NCBI RefSeq assembly: GCF_030285625.1
Contig: NZ_CP127294.1
Location: 8,402,001 to 8,466,000, forward strand
Direction of reading: 5' to 3'
DNA: 64,000 nt
DNA from: Amycolatopsis sp. 2-15
Lineage (GTDB): Bacteria > Actinomycetota > Actinomycetes > Mycobacteriales > Pseudonocardiaceae
Below the pieces are notes generated by a model. The model saw only the letters and a program-made list of their open reading frames with translations. It ran no database searches and had not been told where the DNA came from. Made by a program: the position numbers and the translations under genes. Shown one piece after another: positions 16,144 through 26,261 of the stretch (its first letter is position 1; each line of letters opens with the position of its first letter).

Positions 16144-17004
16144 TCACTGCCGCAGCGTGCCGACCGCCGTGGCCACTGCGGCCAGGGCGGGTGAGTCCAA
16201 CTTCCACTGCTGCCAGTACAGCGGCACGTCGGAGGGGCGGTCCGGCGCCAGATCCACCAAAGAGGACCCCCGCGTCTGCAGCTCCGGCACCATCCCCCAC
16301 CCCAGACCGGCGGTGACGGCGTCCGCGAAGGACTGCGACGAAGGCACGTAGTGGCGGGCGCCGAGCGGGAGCGAGCGGCGGGTGAGGGTGCGCAGGAAGC
16401 GGTCCTGGAGGTCGTCCTTGCGGTCGAAGAGCACGGCGGGCGCCTCGGCCAGCGCGGAGGCCAGGGGGCGGTCCGCGAGCCAGCGCGCGGCAAAAGCCGG
16501 GGAAGCCATGGCGCGGTAGCGCATGAGGCCCAGGCGCGTCGAAGTGCAGCCCTGCACGGGGTGGGGCGCGGAGGTCACGGCGGCCATCACGAGGCCCTCG
16601 CGAAGGAGGGTGGCGGTGTGGTCCTGGTCGTCGCTACGAAGGTCGAACGACACGCCCGGCACGGCGGCCAGCGCGGGGAGGAACCAGGTGGCCAGGGAGT
16701 CGGCGTTGACGGCGATGGGGAGAGTGGTGGGACCGGCAGCGCCGACCAGGCCGAGTTCGGCGCGGGTGTCCTCCTCCAGACGCGTGAGCTGGCGGGCGAA
16801 GCGCACGACGACCTGTCCCGAGTCGGTGAGCCGCACGGGTTTCGTCCGCAGGATCAGCACGCGGCCCAGGCGTTGTTCGAGCGCCTTCACACGCTGGCTG
16901 ACCGCCGGCGGCGTCACGTGCAGCACGGCGGCCGCGCGGTCGAAGGACTGCTCGTCGACCACGGCGAGGAGCGTCCGGACCTGGTCGAGAGGGAGATCCG
17001 ACAT
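16144..17004 (-). CDS. lysG: LysR-family regulator of lysine/arginine export (LysG/ArgP type)
   Basis: 286 aa, ATG at 17004. LysR winged helix at residues 4-60 (VRTLLAVVDEQSFDRAAAVLHVTPPAVSQRVKALEQRLG), then a periplasmic-binding-fold effector domain with VNADSLATWFLPALA, a stretch typical of ArgP/LysG. It is divergent from lysE across a 70-bp gap, exactly as in Corynebacterium, where LysG activates lysE when Lys, Arg or His accumulates. The inverted repeat at 17010-17039 is the likely binding region. Confidence 0.88.
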   Translation of the reverse strand: MSDLPLDQVRTLLAVVDEQSFDRAAAVLHVTPPAVSQRVKALEQRLGRVLILRTKPVRLTDSGQVVVRFARQLTRLEEDTRAELGLVGAAGPTTLPIAVNADSLATWFLPALAAVPGVSFDLRSDDQDHTATLLREGLVMAAVTSAPHPVQGCTSTRLGLMRYRAMASPAFAARWLADRPLASALAEAPAVLFDRKDDLQDRFLRTLTRRSLPLGARHYVPSSQSFADAVTAGLGWGMVPELQTRGSSLVDLAPDRPSDVPLYWQQWKLDSPALAAVATAVGTLRQ

Positions 17005-17009
17005 CACGA

Positions 17010-17039
17010 CAGCTAATGTTACGTAAGAATCTTTAGCTG
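17010..17039. promoter_or_regulatory. LysG operator candidate
   Basis: CAGCTAA (17010-17016) and TTAGCTG (17033-17039) form a perfect 7-bp inverted repeat with a 16-nt AT-rich spacer in the lysG/lysE divergent gap. The size and position fit a LysR-type recognition site. Confidence 0.6.
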
Positions 17040-17074
17040 GCCTAATCCGAGAGCTCCGCCTTACGGTCGGCGGC

Positions 17075-17683
17075 GTGGTTCCCGCACTCGCCGCCGGCTT
17101 CGGTACCGGCCTTTCGCTCATCGTCGCCATCGGGGCGCAGAACACGTTCGTGCTGCAGCAAGGGCTGCGCGGTGGGGCGATCAAGCGGCTGATCGTGGTG
17201 TGCGCGCTGTCGGACGTCGTGCTGATCGCCGTGGGGGTGAGCGGGATCGGCGCGGTGCTGCGGCGCTGGCCGGCAGCGATCACGGCGATCGGGGTCGTCG
17301 GCGGGGCGTTCCTGGTGACGTACGGGTTCCTCGCGGCGAGGCGCGCCGTGAAGCCCAGCGCGTTGACGACCGCCGCGCTCGAGCCAGTGTCCCCGCGGCG
17401 CACGGTGCTCACCGGCCTCGCGCTGACCTGGCTCAACCCCCACGTCTACCTCGACACCGTGCTCCTGCTCGGCTCCGTGGCGGCCGGCCAGGGCGGTGGC
17501 CGCTGGGTCTTCGGCGTCGGCGCCGCGCTGGCCAGCGCCGTCTGGTTCAGCGCGCTGGGCCTGGGCGCGCGCCGGCTCGCGGGGGTGTTCGCGCGCCCCG
17601 CGGCCTGGCGGGTCCTCGACGGGCTGATCGCCGTGACGATGACCGCGCTCGGCGTCTCGATGGTCGTCGGCCAACTCGCCTGA
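17075..17683 (+). CDS. lysE: LysE-family basic amino-acid exporter
   Basis: 202 aa, GTG start. Six hydrophobic helices; the N-terminal GFGTGLSLIVAIGAQNTFVLQQGLRGG and the LTWLNPHVYLDTVLLLGS loop are close to the Corynebacterium LysE archetype. It exports lysine and arginine across the inner membrane to prevent toxic accumulation, for example during peptide use. Expression is probably activated by the divergent lysG product. Confidence 0.9.
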   Translation: MVPALAAGFGTGLSLIVAIGAQNTFVLQQGLRGGAIKRLIVVCALSDVVLIAVGVSGIGAVLRRWPAAITAIGVVGGAFLVTYGFLAARRAVKPSALTTAALEPVSPRRTVLTGLALTWLNPHVYLDTVLLLGSVAAGQGGGRWVFGVGAALASAVWFSALGLGARRLAGVFARPAAWRVLDGLIAVTMTALGVSMVVGQLA

Positions 17684-17714
17684 AGCCCGCAAAATCCCGA
17701 CAAACAAGACAATC

Positions 17715-17729
17715 GGTATTGCCAATACC
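17715..17729. promoter_or_regulatory. MarR operator candidate
   Basis: GGTATTGCCAATACC is a perfect inverted repeat (7-bp arms, 1-nt centre) 27 bp before the marR-ABC operon. MarR regulators bind such 15-18 bp palindromes next to their own promoter. Confidence 0.6.
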
Positions 17730-17755
17730 TCTGACTCAGAGCTAACGTCGGCGGC

Positions 17756-18201
17756 ATGACCCCACCTCCCGACCTCGCCGAGCAGCTGATGTCCGCCGTG
17801 CAGGGCATCCGCCGCGTCGTGCGGCGGCGGGTGCGCGCGGAAGTGCCCGGCCCGCCCCTGCCCGGCGCGCAGGTCGAGCTGCTGCGGGTGGTCGACCGCC
17901 GGCCCGGCATCGGCGTCGCCGCGGCGGCGCGCGAGCTGAGCCTCGCCGGCAACTCCGTGAGCACGCTCGTGAACCTCCTCGTCGAAGCCGGGCTGCTGCG
18001 CCGCGAGGTGGACCCGGCCGACCGGCGCGCCGCACAGCTGGAGGTGACCGAGGCCGCGCGCGAGCGCATGGCGATCTGGCGCAAGGCGCGGACCGGGCTG
18101 GTCTCGGCCGCGCTCACGCAGCTGTCCGAAAAGGACACCGTGGCGATCACCGCGGCTCTGCCCGCACTGGAGAAGCTGATGGACGCACTGAAGGAGGAGG
18201 C

Positions 18202-18205
<4 letters not shown>
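17756..18205 (+). CDS. MarR-family regulator of the adjacent ABC exporter
   Basis: 149 aa. Winged helix with RPGIGVAAAARELSLAGNSVSTLVNLLVEAGLLRREVDPADRRA, the MarR recognition helix and the D-x-R-(D/R)-R wing. The stop overlaps the next gene by ATGA, so regulator and transporter are translationally coupled. With the palindrome upstream, it is probably an autorepressor released by a drug or metabolite that the ABC pair exports. Confidence 0.88.
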
Positions 18206-19023
<818 letters not shown>

Positions 19024-19858
19024 CCCGGGACCACTGGAGCAACTCCGCATCCTGCTCTCGCGCATCGGCGCGATGTGTCTGGTGGAGCTGCAGAAGCTGC
19101 GCCGCGACCAGTCGGAGCTCATCACGCGGGCGATCCAGCCCGCGCTGTGGCTGCTGATCTTCGGCGAGACGTTCACACGGATCCACGCGATCCCGACCGG
19201 CTCGATCCCCTACCTCGACTACCTCGCGCCCGGCATCCTCGCGCAGTCGGCGCTGTTCATCGCGATCTTCTACGGCATCCAGATCATCTGGGAACGCGAC
19301 GCGGGCGTGCTCGCCAAGCTGCTCGTCACACCGACGCCGCGCGCGGCGCTCGTGGCCGGCAAGGCGTTCGCGGCCGGGCTTCGCGCGCTCGTGCAGGCGC
19401 TGATGGTGCTGGCGCTCTCGGCCATCCTCGGCGTGGGCCTCACCGCGAACCCGCTGCGGCTGCTCGGCATGGTCGTGATCGTGATCCTCGGCTCGGCGTT
19501 CTTCTGCTGCTTCTCCATCGTGATCGCCGGCATCGTGCTTTCGCGCGAGCGGCTGATGGGGATCGGACAGGCCATCACCATGCCGTTGTTCTTCGGGTCC
19601 AACGCCCTCTATCCGGTGGACCTCATGCCCGGCTGGCTGAAGGTGCTGAGCCACATCAACCCGTTGAGCTACCAGGTCGACGCCCTTCGCGGACTTCTCA
19701 TCGGCACTCCGGCCAACCTCGGGCTGGACTTCGGCGTCCTAGTGGGTGCGACCGCCGTGGCGATCGGCGTCGCATCGGCTCTGCTCGGGAGGTTGGCTCG
19801 ATGACACGTTCTTGTTTACCCACCGTATTCACACGAGCCCGGTCGTAGGTTGGGGACC

Positions 19859-21979
19859 GTGGGAAAAGGCAAGGGGGTAGCCCCGTTCCTCGGATTGTGC
19901 GTGCTGGCAGGCGTTCTCGTCGCGGGCACGATGGCACCGGTCGCCATCGGCGCGGGTGTTTTGTCCAATCAGGTCAGTGACTCCGTCGACGCGATCTCCG
20001 CCGATCTGGAGCACGCGGACCCGCCACTCGTGACAACGGTGACGGACCGGAACGGCAGTACGATCGCGACTTTGTACGCGCAGTACCGCGTTCCGGTCAC
20101 CGCGGCGCAGATCTCACCCGCGATGAAGGCCGCGATCGTCGACATCGAGGACCGCCGCTTCTACACCGAAGGCGGCGTCGACCCGCAGGGCATGCTGCGC
20201 GCGGCGGTCAACGACAGCTCGGGCGGAGACCTGCAGGGCGCGTCGACGATCACGCAGCAGTACGTGAAGAACTACCTCATCAACGTCGTCGACCGCGACG
20301 ACAAGACGGCGCAGGAGAAGGACCGCGAAGACTCGCTGGCCCGCAAGCTGCGCGAGGCCAAGATGGCCGTGCAGCTCAGCCAGACCGTGTCGAAGGACGA
20401 CGTGCTGGCCGACTACCTGAACGTGGTCGAGTACACCGGCACCGTCTACGGCATCGGCGCGGCGGCGGAAGCGTATTTCGGGACCACAGCGGACAAATTG
20501 ACCGTGCCACAGGCCGCATTGCTGGCGGGTATGGTGAACAACCCCAGCGTCTACAACCCGTACACGCATCCGGACAACGCGCTCAAGCGGCGCAACACCG
20601 TCATCGACTCCATGGTCACGGCGAAGTCCATCCCCGCTTCCTTCGCCGCCACCGCGAAAGCGACCCCGCTCGGCGTGGTCGGCACGCGCCCGGCCGCGCC
20701 GTCGAGCACCTGCCTGGGCTCGGCACCCGACGCCGGGTTCTTCTGCGCGTACGCGGTGAACTACCTCAAGCAGGCCGGGTTCACCGTCGATCAGCTCGAC
20801 ACCGGTGGCTACGTCGTGAAGACCACGATGGACCCGCACGTGAGCCAGGTCGTGAAGGATGCGGTGGACGCCAACGTGCCGACGACGCAGGACGGCGTGG
20901 CCAACACGTTCGCCGTGGTGCAGCCGGGCGCGAACGGGCACCAGGTGCTCGCGATGGTCGCCAACCGCAACTACGGCACCGATCCCGCCCAGGGTGAGAC
21001 GTCCACGAACATCGTGGCCGACGCCAGCAACAAGTTCGGCGCCGGTTCGTCGTTCAAGATCTTCACCTCGGCCGCCGCGATGGTGGCGGGCAAGGCGGGG
21101 CTGAACACGCCGCTGCCCAACCCGTTCAGCAACTGCTTCACGCCGCCGAACGCGAACAAGTACACGCCGTGCTACTCGGTGAGCAACGACGGCACGAGCT
21201 ACCCCGACCCGATCTCGCTCGCCAGCGGCCTGGCGACGTCGCCGAACGTCGCGTTCGTGGGGCTGGAGTCGCAGGTCGGCATGCCCGCCGTGCTGGACAT
21301 GGCGCGCAAACTCGGGCTGCGCAACACGCTCGCGACCAACGACGCGGGCAACCCGCCGATCACCGACCCGTCGGACGCGCGCTCGAAGAACCCGCAGTAC
21401 GACGAGCCGCAGTCGCAGTACTTCCAGAACCTGCTCTCGTTCACCCTCGGCAACAGCCCGGTGAGCCCGCTGGAGATGGCGAACGTCTCGGCGACGCTGA
21501 TGAGCGGCGGCACGTGGTGCCCACCCAACCCGATCCTGTCGGTGACCGACCGCAACGGCCAGGCTGTGCCCGTGAAGCAGCAGGGGTGCGAGCAGGTGAT
21601 CCCGCCGGGCGTCGCCAGCACACTGGAGGCCGGGCTTTCCCAGGACACCACGGTGGGTACGTCGGCCGCCGCCGCGCACTCGGCCGGCTGGACGCGCCCG
21701 GACATCGGCAAGACGGGAACCACTCAGCTGTCGGAGTCCGTCGCGTTCGTCGGTGGTGTGGACAACTTCGCCGTGTCGTCCATGGTGTTCGCCGACGGTC
21801 CGCACCCGGAGGAGATCTGCCCGGGCACCCCGGTGCACCTCGGCCGCTGCGGCCACGGCGCGTTCGGTGGCACGGTCGCCGCCCCGCCGTACTTCCACGC
21901 GATGAGCACGCTGCTGGCGGGCGTCCCCGACACCCCGATCCCGCCGCCGGACCCGCAGTACCTCGACGCGCGGAACTGA
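19859..21979 (+). CDS. Class A penicillin-binding protein (glycosyltransferase/transpeptidase)
   Basis: 706 aa from GTG 19859, which has GGGGA 4 nt upstream (TTG at 19850 is poorer). One N-terminal membrane anchor. The GT51 domain (about residues 60-230) has AIVDIEDRRFYTEGGVD with the catalytic Glu and QGASTITQQYVKN. The transpeptidase domain (about 300-650) has SSFK, with the nucleophile Ser in GAGSSFKIF, SPN in ATSPNVAF and GKTGT. The SSN motif is SPN here. It polymerises and cross-links peptidoglycan outside the membrane. A C-terminal Pro-rich tail (DTPIPPPDPQ) and pairs of Cys in the transpeptidase region are typical of actinobacteria. Confidence 0.92.
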   Translation: MGKGKGVAPFLGLCVLAGVLVAGTMAPVAIGAGVLSNQVSDSVDAISADLEHADPPLVTTVTDRNGSTIATLYAQYRVPVTAAQISPAMKAAIVDIEDRRFYTEGGVDPQGMLRAAVNDSSGGDLQGASTITQQYVKNYLINVVDRDDKTAQEKDREDSLARKLREAKMAVQLSQTVSKDDVLADYLNVVEYTGTVYGIGAAAEAYFGTTADKLTVPQAALLAGMVNNPSVYNPYTHPDNALKRRNTVIDSMVTAKSIPASFAATAKATPLGVVGTRPAAPSSTCLGSAPDAGFFCAYAVNYLKQAGFTVDQLDTGGYVVKTTMDPHVSQVVKDAVDANVPTTQDGVANTFAVVQPGANGHQVLAMVANRNYGTDPAQGETSTNIVADASNKFGAGSSFKIFTSAAAMVAGKAGLNTPLPNPFSNCFTPPNANKYTPCYSVSNDGTSYPDPISLASGLATSPNVAFVGLESQVGMPAVLDMARKLGLRNTLATNDAGNPPITDPSDARSKNPQYDEPQSQYFQNLLSFTLGNSPVSPLEMANVSATLMSGGTWCPPNPILSVTDRNGQAVPVKQQGCEQVIPPGVASTLEAGLSQDTTVGTSAAAAHSAGWTRPDIGKTGTTQLSESVAFVGGVDNFAVSSMVFADGPHPEEICPGTPVHLGRCGHGAFGGTVAAPPYFHAMSTLLAGVPDTPIPPPDPQYLDARN

Positions 21980-22087
21980 ACCCCCGCCGCACTCCCCCTG
22001 GCGTCGGCCGGGGCCGGTCGTTGACACCGTTTCGCACGTCGTGTCACGATTCCGGTTCCGATGGCCGATTTCAGGGGGAGTGAGGCC

Positions 22088-22963
22088 ATGAGCGGATTCC
22101 TGGCGTATCGCCGAAGACCACCCGCCGAACCGTCGACGCGCGAGATCGACTTCGCCCGCCGGTGGCTGGCGCGCCGTGGCGTCGCGGTGTCCCTGCCGAC
22201 GCGGCTGCTGTGCATCCGGATCGGCGCCCACTCCGTGGCACCCTCGACGTGGCTGCGCACGGTCCCGACTTACGTCGTGCTCGCCATCGGCGGCGCCGTG
22301 GGATACCAGAGCCTGCAGGAGCTCCCGGGTGTAGCGGGCCGGGAAATGACCTCGGCCGTCACGATCTTCTTCGTGATCGCCGGGTTCCAGGTCAGCTGGT
22401 GGCGCGCCCGCCGACTCCGTGAGCGAAACCTTGCCGCGCTGGTGCCCCACCGGCTCACCGGCGTCGCGCGGCCGAAGGGCGTGGTCGACGCCTGGTTCGG
22501 CACGACGACGGCCATCACCTTCGCCGGCGGCGCGTTCCTGGCGCTGGCCATGCTCGCCGCCGTGCCCGAAACGCGGACGTGGGCGTGGAGCTGGCTCGGG
22601 CTGCTCGCCGTGGGCGCGATCTGCACCGCGGTGATCGTGGTCGCCACCCTGCGCGAGCCCGTACTCGCCGAGGACGACGCTTCGCTCGCCGCCGGCGAGT
22701 TGCTGCGCCGCGAGGCGGTTCAGTCCACGGCGCCCGCGACGTAGACGCTGCCGGTGTTGTTCGACGTCTTCGGCGAAGGCCGTCAGCCGCCCGCGTTCAC
22801 CGGACTGCTGATCGGTTACGTGGCGCTGAGCCTCGCGCTCCAGTGCGTGGGCCTGATCACGCAGTCGCGGCGGAAACTGCCGCCGGGGCACTACGGCGAG
22901 CCGGAAACCGCACCGGCCGAAACCGCGGACGACGACGTGTGGAAACCCGTCGTCCGCGGCTGA
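22088..22963 (+). pseudogene. Hypothetical membrane protein cut by an in-frame TAG
   Basis: ATG 22088 follows AGGGGG. The first part (218 aa) has four hydrophobic segments and ends ..LRREAVQSTAPAT at TAG 22742-22744. The same frame continues at once with TLPVLFDVFGEGRQPPAFTGLLIGYVALSLALQC, a further membrane helix, to the stop at 22963. The pieces read as one 291-residue protein; the downstream part has no ribosome site of its own (a GTG at 22754 is the only start). Either a nonsense mutation truncates the protein or two short proteins are made. Function unknown. Confidence 0.6.
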
Positions 22964-22974
22964 GCCGCGAACTC

Positions 22975-24453
22975 TCAGCCGAACAGCGGCGGCGGCAGTT
23001 CCTCCGCCAGCACGATCGACTTCAGCTGCGTGTACATGTCCAGCGTTTCCTTGCAGTACTCCCGGCCGAGGCCGCTGCCCTTGTAGCCGCCGAAGGGCGA
23101 GCCGTCGACGAGGTTGAAGTACTGGTTGACCCACACGGAGCCGGCGTGGAGGCGGTCGGCCGTGCGCATCGCGTTCTTCAGGTTGGTGGTGTAGACGCCG
23201 GCGGCGAGGCCGTACTCGACGTCGTTGGCTTGGTCGATCAGCGCGTCGTAGTCCTTCCAGCGGATGACCGACAGCACCGGGCCGAAGATCTCCTCCTGCG
23301 CGATGCGGCTGGAGTTCTCCGTCTCGAACACGGTCGGCTCGATGAACCAGCCGTGCTCACTGCCGGACACCGCCGCGCGGCCGCCGCCGGTGACGAGCGA
23401 GGAGTCGGAGCGGCCGGAGGCGATGTAGTCCAGCACCCGCCGGCCCTGCTTCTCCGACACCAGGCAGCCCAGCCGCGTGGCCGGGTCGAGCGGGGAGCCG
23501 ACCCGCACGCCCTGGAAGCTCGCCGAGAGCTTGCCCAGGAAGTCGTCGTACAGGTCGTCGTGCACGAACAGGCGGGTGCCGGCGAGGCAGGACTGGCCGT
23601 TGCAGTAGGTGGCGGCGAACGTCGCGTTGTCGATGACGCGGTCGAGGTCTTCGATGTCGGGGAACACGATGTTCGGGCTCTTGCCGCCCAGCTCCAGCGA
23701 CACTGGCACGAGCCGCTCGGCGCCCGCGTGCGCGACGAGCCGGCCGACCTCCGCGGAGCCGGTGAAAGCGAGCTTGTCCACGTCCGGGTGCGCCGTGAGC
23801 GCGGCGCCGGCCTCGTCGCCGAAGCCCGGCACCACGTTGACCACGCCGGGCGGGAAGAGCTCGGCGAGCTTGGTGCACAGCTCCAAAGTGGACAGCGACG
23901 CGTTCTCGTCCGGCTTGAGCACCACCGTGTTGCCGGCCGCGAGCGCCGGGGCGAGCTTGAACGCGGTCATGATCGCGGGCACGTTCCACGGGATGATCTG
24001 GCCGACGACGCCGATCGGCTCGCGCTTCGCGATGGCCCAGCCACCGGCGACGGGGTGGTTCCAGCCGTCGTGCGTGACGGCAGCCGAGGCGAAGAACCGG
24101 TACTGCCCCACCGCGATCCGGTGGTCCAGCGGCGTTTCGAAGATCGTGCGGCCGATGTCCATCGTGTCGATGGCGGCGAGGCGCTCGGCGTTGGCCTCGA
24201 TCCAGTCGGCGAGGCGGTGCAGCAGCAGCGAGCGCTCCTCGGGCCGCGTGGCGGCCCACTTCGGGAAAGCCGCGCGAGCGGCGGCCACGGCGGCGTCGAC
24301 GTCGGCCGCGCCGCCTCGGGTGATCGTCGCGAGCCGCGCGCCGGTCGCGGCGTCCACCGCCGGGAAGGTCTCGGTGGAGATCGAGCGAAACTCACCGTTG
24401 ATCAGTGGTTCGTAGTGGGCAGCGAGCGCCGGTTCGAGCTGGTCGACGGTCAC
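22975..24453 (-). CDS. NAD(P)-dependent aldehyde dehydrogenase
   Basis: 492 aa, GTG start. ALDH superfamily: cofactor motif GQIIPWNVP, FTGSAEVGR, the general-base Glu in LELGGKSPNIVF and the catalytic Cys in NGQSCLAGTR, ending with SPFGGYKGSGLGRE. It oxidises an aldehyde to an acid; sequence does not fix the substrate. The promoter has TTGACT and a palindrome over the -35. The next gene on the same strand upstream is the tandem IclR regulator, 143 bp away, so it may be part of the same catabolic programme (for example supplying 4-hydroxy acids from aldehydes); that link is inference. Confidence 0.9.
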   Translation of the reverse strand: MTVDQLEPALAAHYEPLINGEFRSISTETFPAVDAATGARLATITRGGAADVDAAVAAARAAFPKWAATRPEERSLLLHRLADWIEANAERLAAIDTMDIGRTIFETPLDHRIAVGQYRFFASAAVTHDGWNHPVAGGWAIAKREPIGVVGQIIPWNVPAIMTAFKLAPALAAGNTVVLKPDENASLSTLELCTKLAELFPPGVVNVVPGFGDEAGAALTAHPDVDKLAFTGSAEVGRLVAHAGAERLVPVSLELGGKSPNIVFPDIEDLDRVIDNATFAATYCNGQSCLAGTRLFVHDDLYDDFLGKLSASFQGVRVGSPLDPATRLGCLVSEKQGRRVLDYIASGRSDSSLVTGGGRAAVSGSEHGWFIEPTVFETENSSRIAQEEIFGPVLSVIRWKDYDALIDQANDVEYGLAAGVYTTNLKNAMRTADRLHAGSVWVNQYFNLVDGSPFGGYKGSGLGREYCKETLDMYTQLKSIVLAEELPPPLFG

Positions 24454-24519
24454 GGGCGTCCTCCTCCGGCAGTGACGTGGCTTACCTCTGCTGCGGAGTA
24501 TTCGGCACCGGAACGGACA

Positions 24520-24538
24520 GTCAACGCACCGTGCGTTC
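24520..24538 (-). promoter_or_regulatory. Aldehyde dehydrogenase promoter with palindromic operator
   Basis: AACGCACCGTGCGTT (24524-24538) is a perfect inverted repeat with a single central base. It overlaps the minus-strand -35 box TTGACT (complement of 24520-24525); an ATACTC-like -10 follows after 17 nt. The placement suits repression. Confidence 0.5.
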
Positions 24539-24596
24539 CCCGGCCCCCGCCGTGCGCGAACCGGCTGTCCGCCGAAGCGCGGCGCGGGTGCGCGGT

Positions 24597-26192
24597 TCAG
24601 GCGAACAGCGTCCCGGCCGTCAGCAGGCGCGTGAGTTCCGTGGCCGCGGCGATGGCCCGGGTCGCGTAGTCCTCCGTGCGTGCCGGGTCGAAGCGGTAAC
24701 GCGGGATGGTGATCGTGATGGCACCCGCGACCGCGCCGTCGGAGAAGAAGGGCGCGGCGATGCCCGAGGCTTCCGGAATGCGCTCGCCGTCGCTGACGGC
24801 ATAGCCGCGCTCGCGGATGCGGGCCAGGTCGGCCTGCACCGTCGCGCGATCGACCATCGTCGTGGGTGAGAAGCGGGCGAAGTCCTGGGCGGCGAAGGAC
24901 TCCGGGCCGGTCCAGGCGAGAACGGCTTTGCCGGCCGCACCGGCGTGGAGGGGGGCGGTCGAGCCGAGCGGGACGACGTACTGGATGGGTTTGTCGCTGG
25001 TGCGGCCGGCTTCGAAGACGACCCCCTCGGCGATCGGGTCGTAGCGGGCCAGGTAGGCGCTTTCGCCGACGTCCCGGACGAGCTCGGCGAGAAGGTCTGC
25101 CGCGACGGGGCCGATGCCGGTGCCGCGACCGAGACGCGCGGCCCAGACGAGGAGTTCGGCACCGGCTTCGTAGCGGTCGCCGCCGTGGGGGCGGGCGAGA
25201 CCGAGCTCGGCCAGCGCACCGAGCAGGCGGGCGGCGGTGGCACGGCCGCTGGAGATGCCCGCGGTGAGGTCGTCGACGGAAAGGCCGTCGGCGGACGAGC
25301 GGGCGAGGGCGTCGAGCGCCGCGGCGACGCGCACGATGGAGCGCCGTTCGGCCGAGACCCCCGAGGGTTCCCCGGCGCGGGCCGCCGGCACGCCCGAGCC
25401 CTGGGCCGGCACGGCCAACGCCGCGGTCAGCCGGTCGGCCGCGCCGCGCACGAGCTCGCCGAGCCGGCGCAGTTCGTCCACATCGGACAGCCGGTGCCGG
25501 GGCACCGTGATGGTGAAGGCTCCGGCCGGTTTGCCGTCGCGGAAGTAGGCGGCCCCGGCACCGGCGGCCTCGGGGATACGCTCGGCCACACTCGTCGCGA
25601 AGCCCTGCTCGCGCACCCGCTCGAGCTCGGCGCGCAACAGCTCGAGGTCACCGATCGTCGAGCCCGTGAGCGCCGGACGGTCCAAAGTGGCCACAAACTC
25701 GTCGGGCAGGTTCGCCAGGATCGCCTTTCCGGCCGACCCGGCGTGCAGCGGCGACTTCGAGCCGATGCGGACGGTGTAGCGCACGGGCTTGCCGCACTCG
25801 ACCGAACTCACGACGCTGGCCGACTCGTCCCCTTCCGTGTACGTGAGCAGCAGTGCCGTCTCGCCGGCTTCACGTTCGAGGGCCAGGAGCTCGTCGTGAC
25901 CGCGCGTGAGCAGCGCATTGCGCTCGCCGAGGAACTTCGCCCACGCCAGCAGCCGTGGCCCCGGGTCGTAGCGGCCGCTCGCCTGCCCGCGGACCACCCG
26001 CAGGTCACCCAGCGTCTGCAGGATCCGGTGCACCGCGCTGCGGCTCACGTCCAGGTGCGCCGCGAGTTCCCGCACGCCCGTGTCGCCGTCCTGGCGCGCG
26101 ATGACCGCGTCGAGCACCGCGAAGACGCGCCCGGTCATACCGAGCGAACGGAACCGCGGCTCCGCCTCGACGGCCACGCCCGGTCCGCTCAT
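24597..26192 (-). CDS. Tandem IclR regulator (two full IclR modules in one chain)
   Basis: 531 aa, about twice the family length. Module 1 (about 20-265) has HTH VRELAAHLDVSRSAVHRILQTLGDL and effector motif SPLHAGSAGKAILANLP. Module 2 (about 285-531) repeats both, with HTH LSVDDLTAGISSGRATAARLLGALAELGL and APLHAGAAGKAVLAWTG. Each half ends in AGAFTITVPRHR or AGAITITIPRYR. The modules clearly arose by duplication and fusion, giving a built-in pseudodimer with potentially two effector sites. It is divergent from the seven-gene operon starting at 26352 and is its likely regulator through the palindrome at 26303. Confidence 0.9.
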   Translation of the reverse strand: MSGPGVAVEAEPRFRSLGMTGRVFAVLDAVIARQDGDTGVRELAAHLDVSRSAVHRILQTLGDLRVVRGQASGRYDPGPRLLAWAKFLGERNALLTRGHDELLALEREAGETALLLTYTEGDESASVVSSVECGKPVRYTVRIGSKSPLHAGSAGKAILANLPDEFVATLDRPALTGSTIGDLELLRAELERVREQGFATSVAERIPEAAGAGAAYFRDGKPAGAFTITVPRHRLSDVDELRRLGELVRGAADRLTAALAVPAQGSGVPAARAGEPSGVSAERRSIVRVAAALDALARSSADGLSVDDLTAGISSGRATAARLLGALAELGLARPHGGDRYEAGAELLVWAARLGRGTGIGPVAADLLAELVRDVGESAYLARYDPIAEGVVFEAGRTSDKPIQYVVPLGSTAPLHAGAAGKAVLAWTGPESFAAQDFARFSPTTMVDRATVQADLARIRERGYAVSDGERIPEASGIAAPFFSDGAVAGAITITIPRYRFDPARTEDYATRAIAAATELTRLLTAGTLFA

Positions 26193-26261
26193 GCGCTGTC
26201 CCCGTGCACCACTCACCTGTCTCCCTCCGCGGCCACTGTAACGAGCCACCCGTCGACCACC

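Noticed and set aside
20114..23134. A 1006-codon minus-strand frame opposite the penicillin-binding protein
   Set aside because: The plus-strand gene has all glycosyltransferase and transpeptidase motifs; the minus frame has no recognisable domain.
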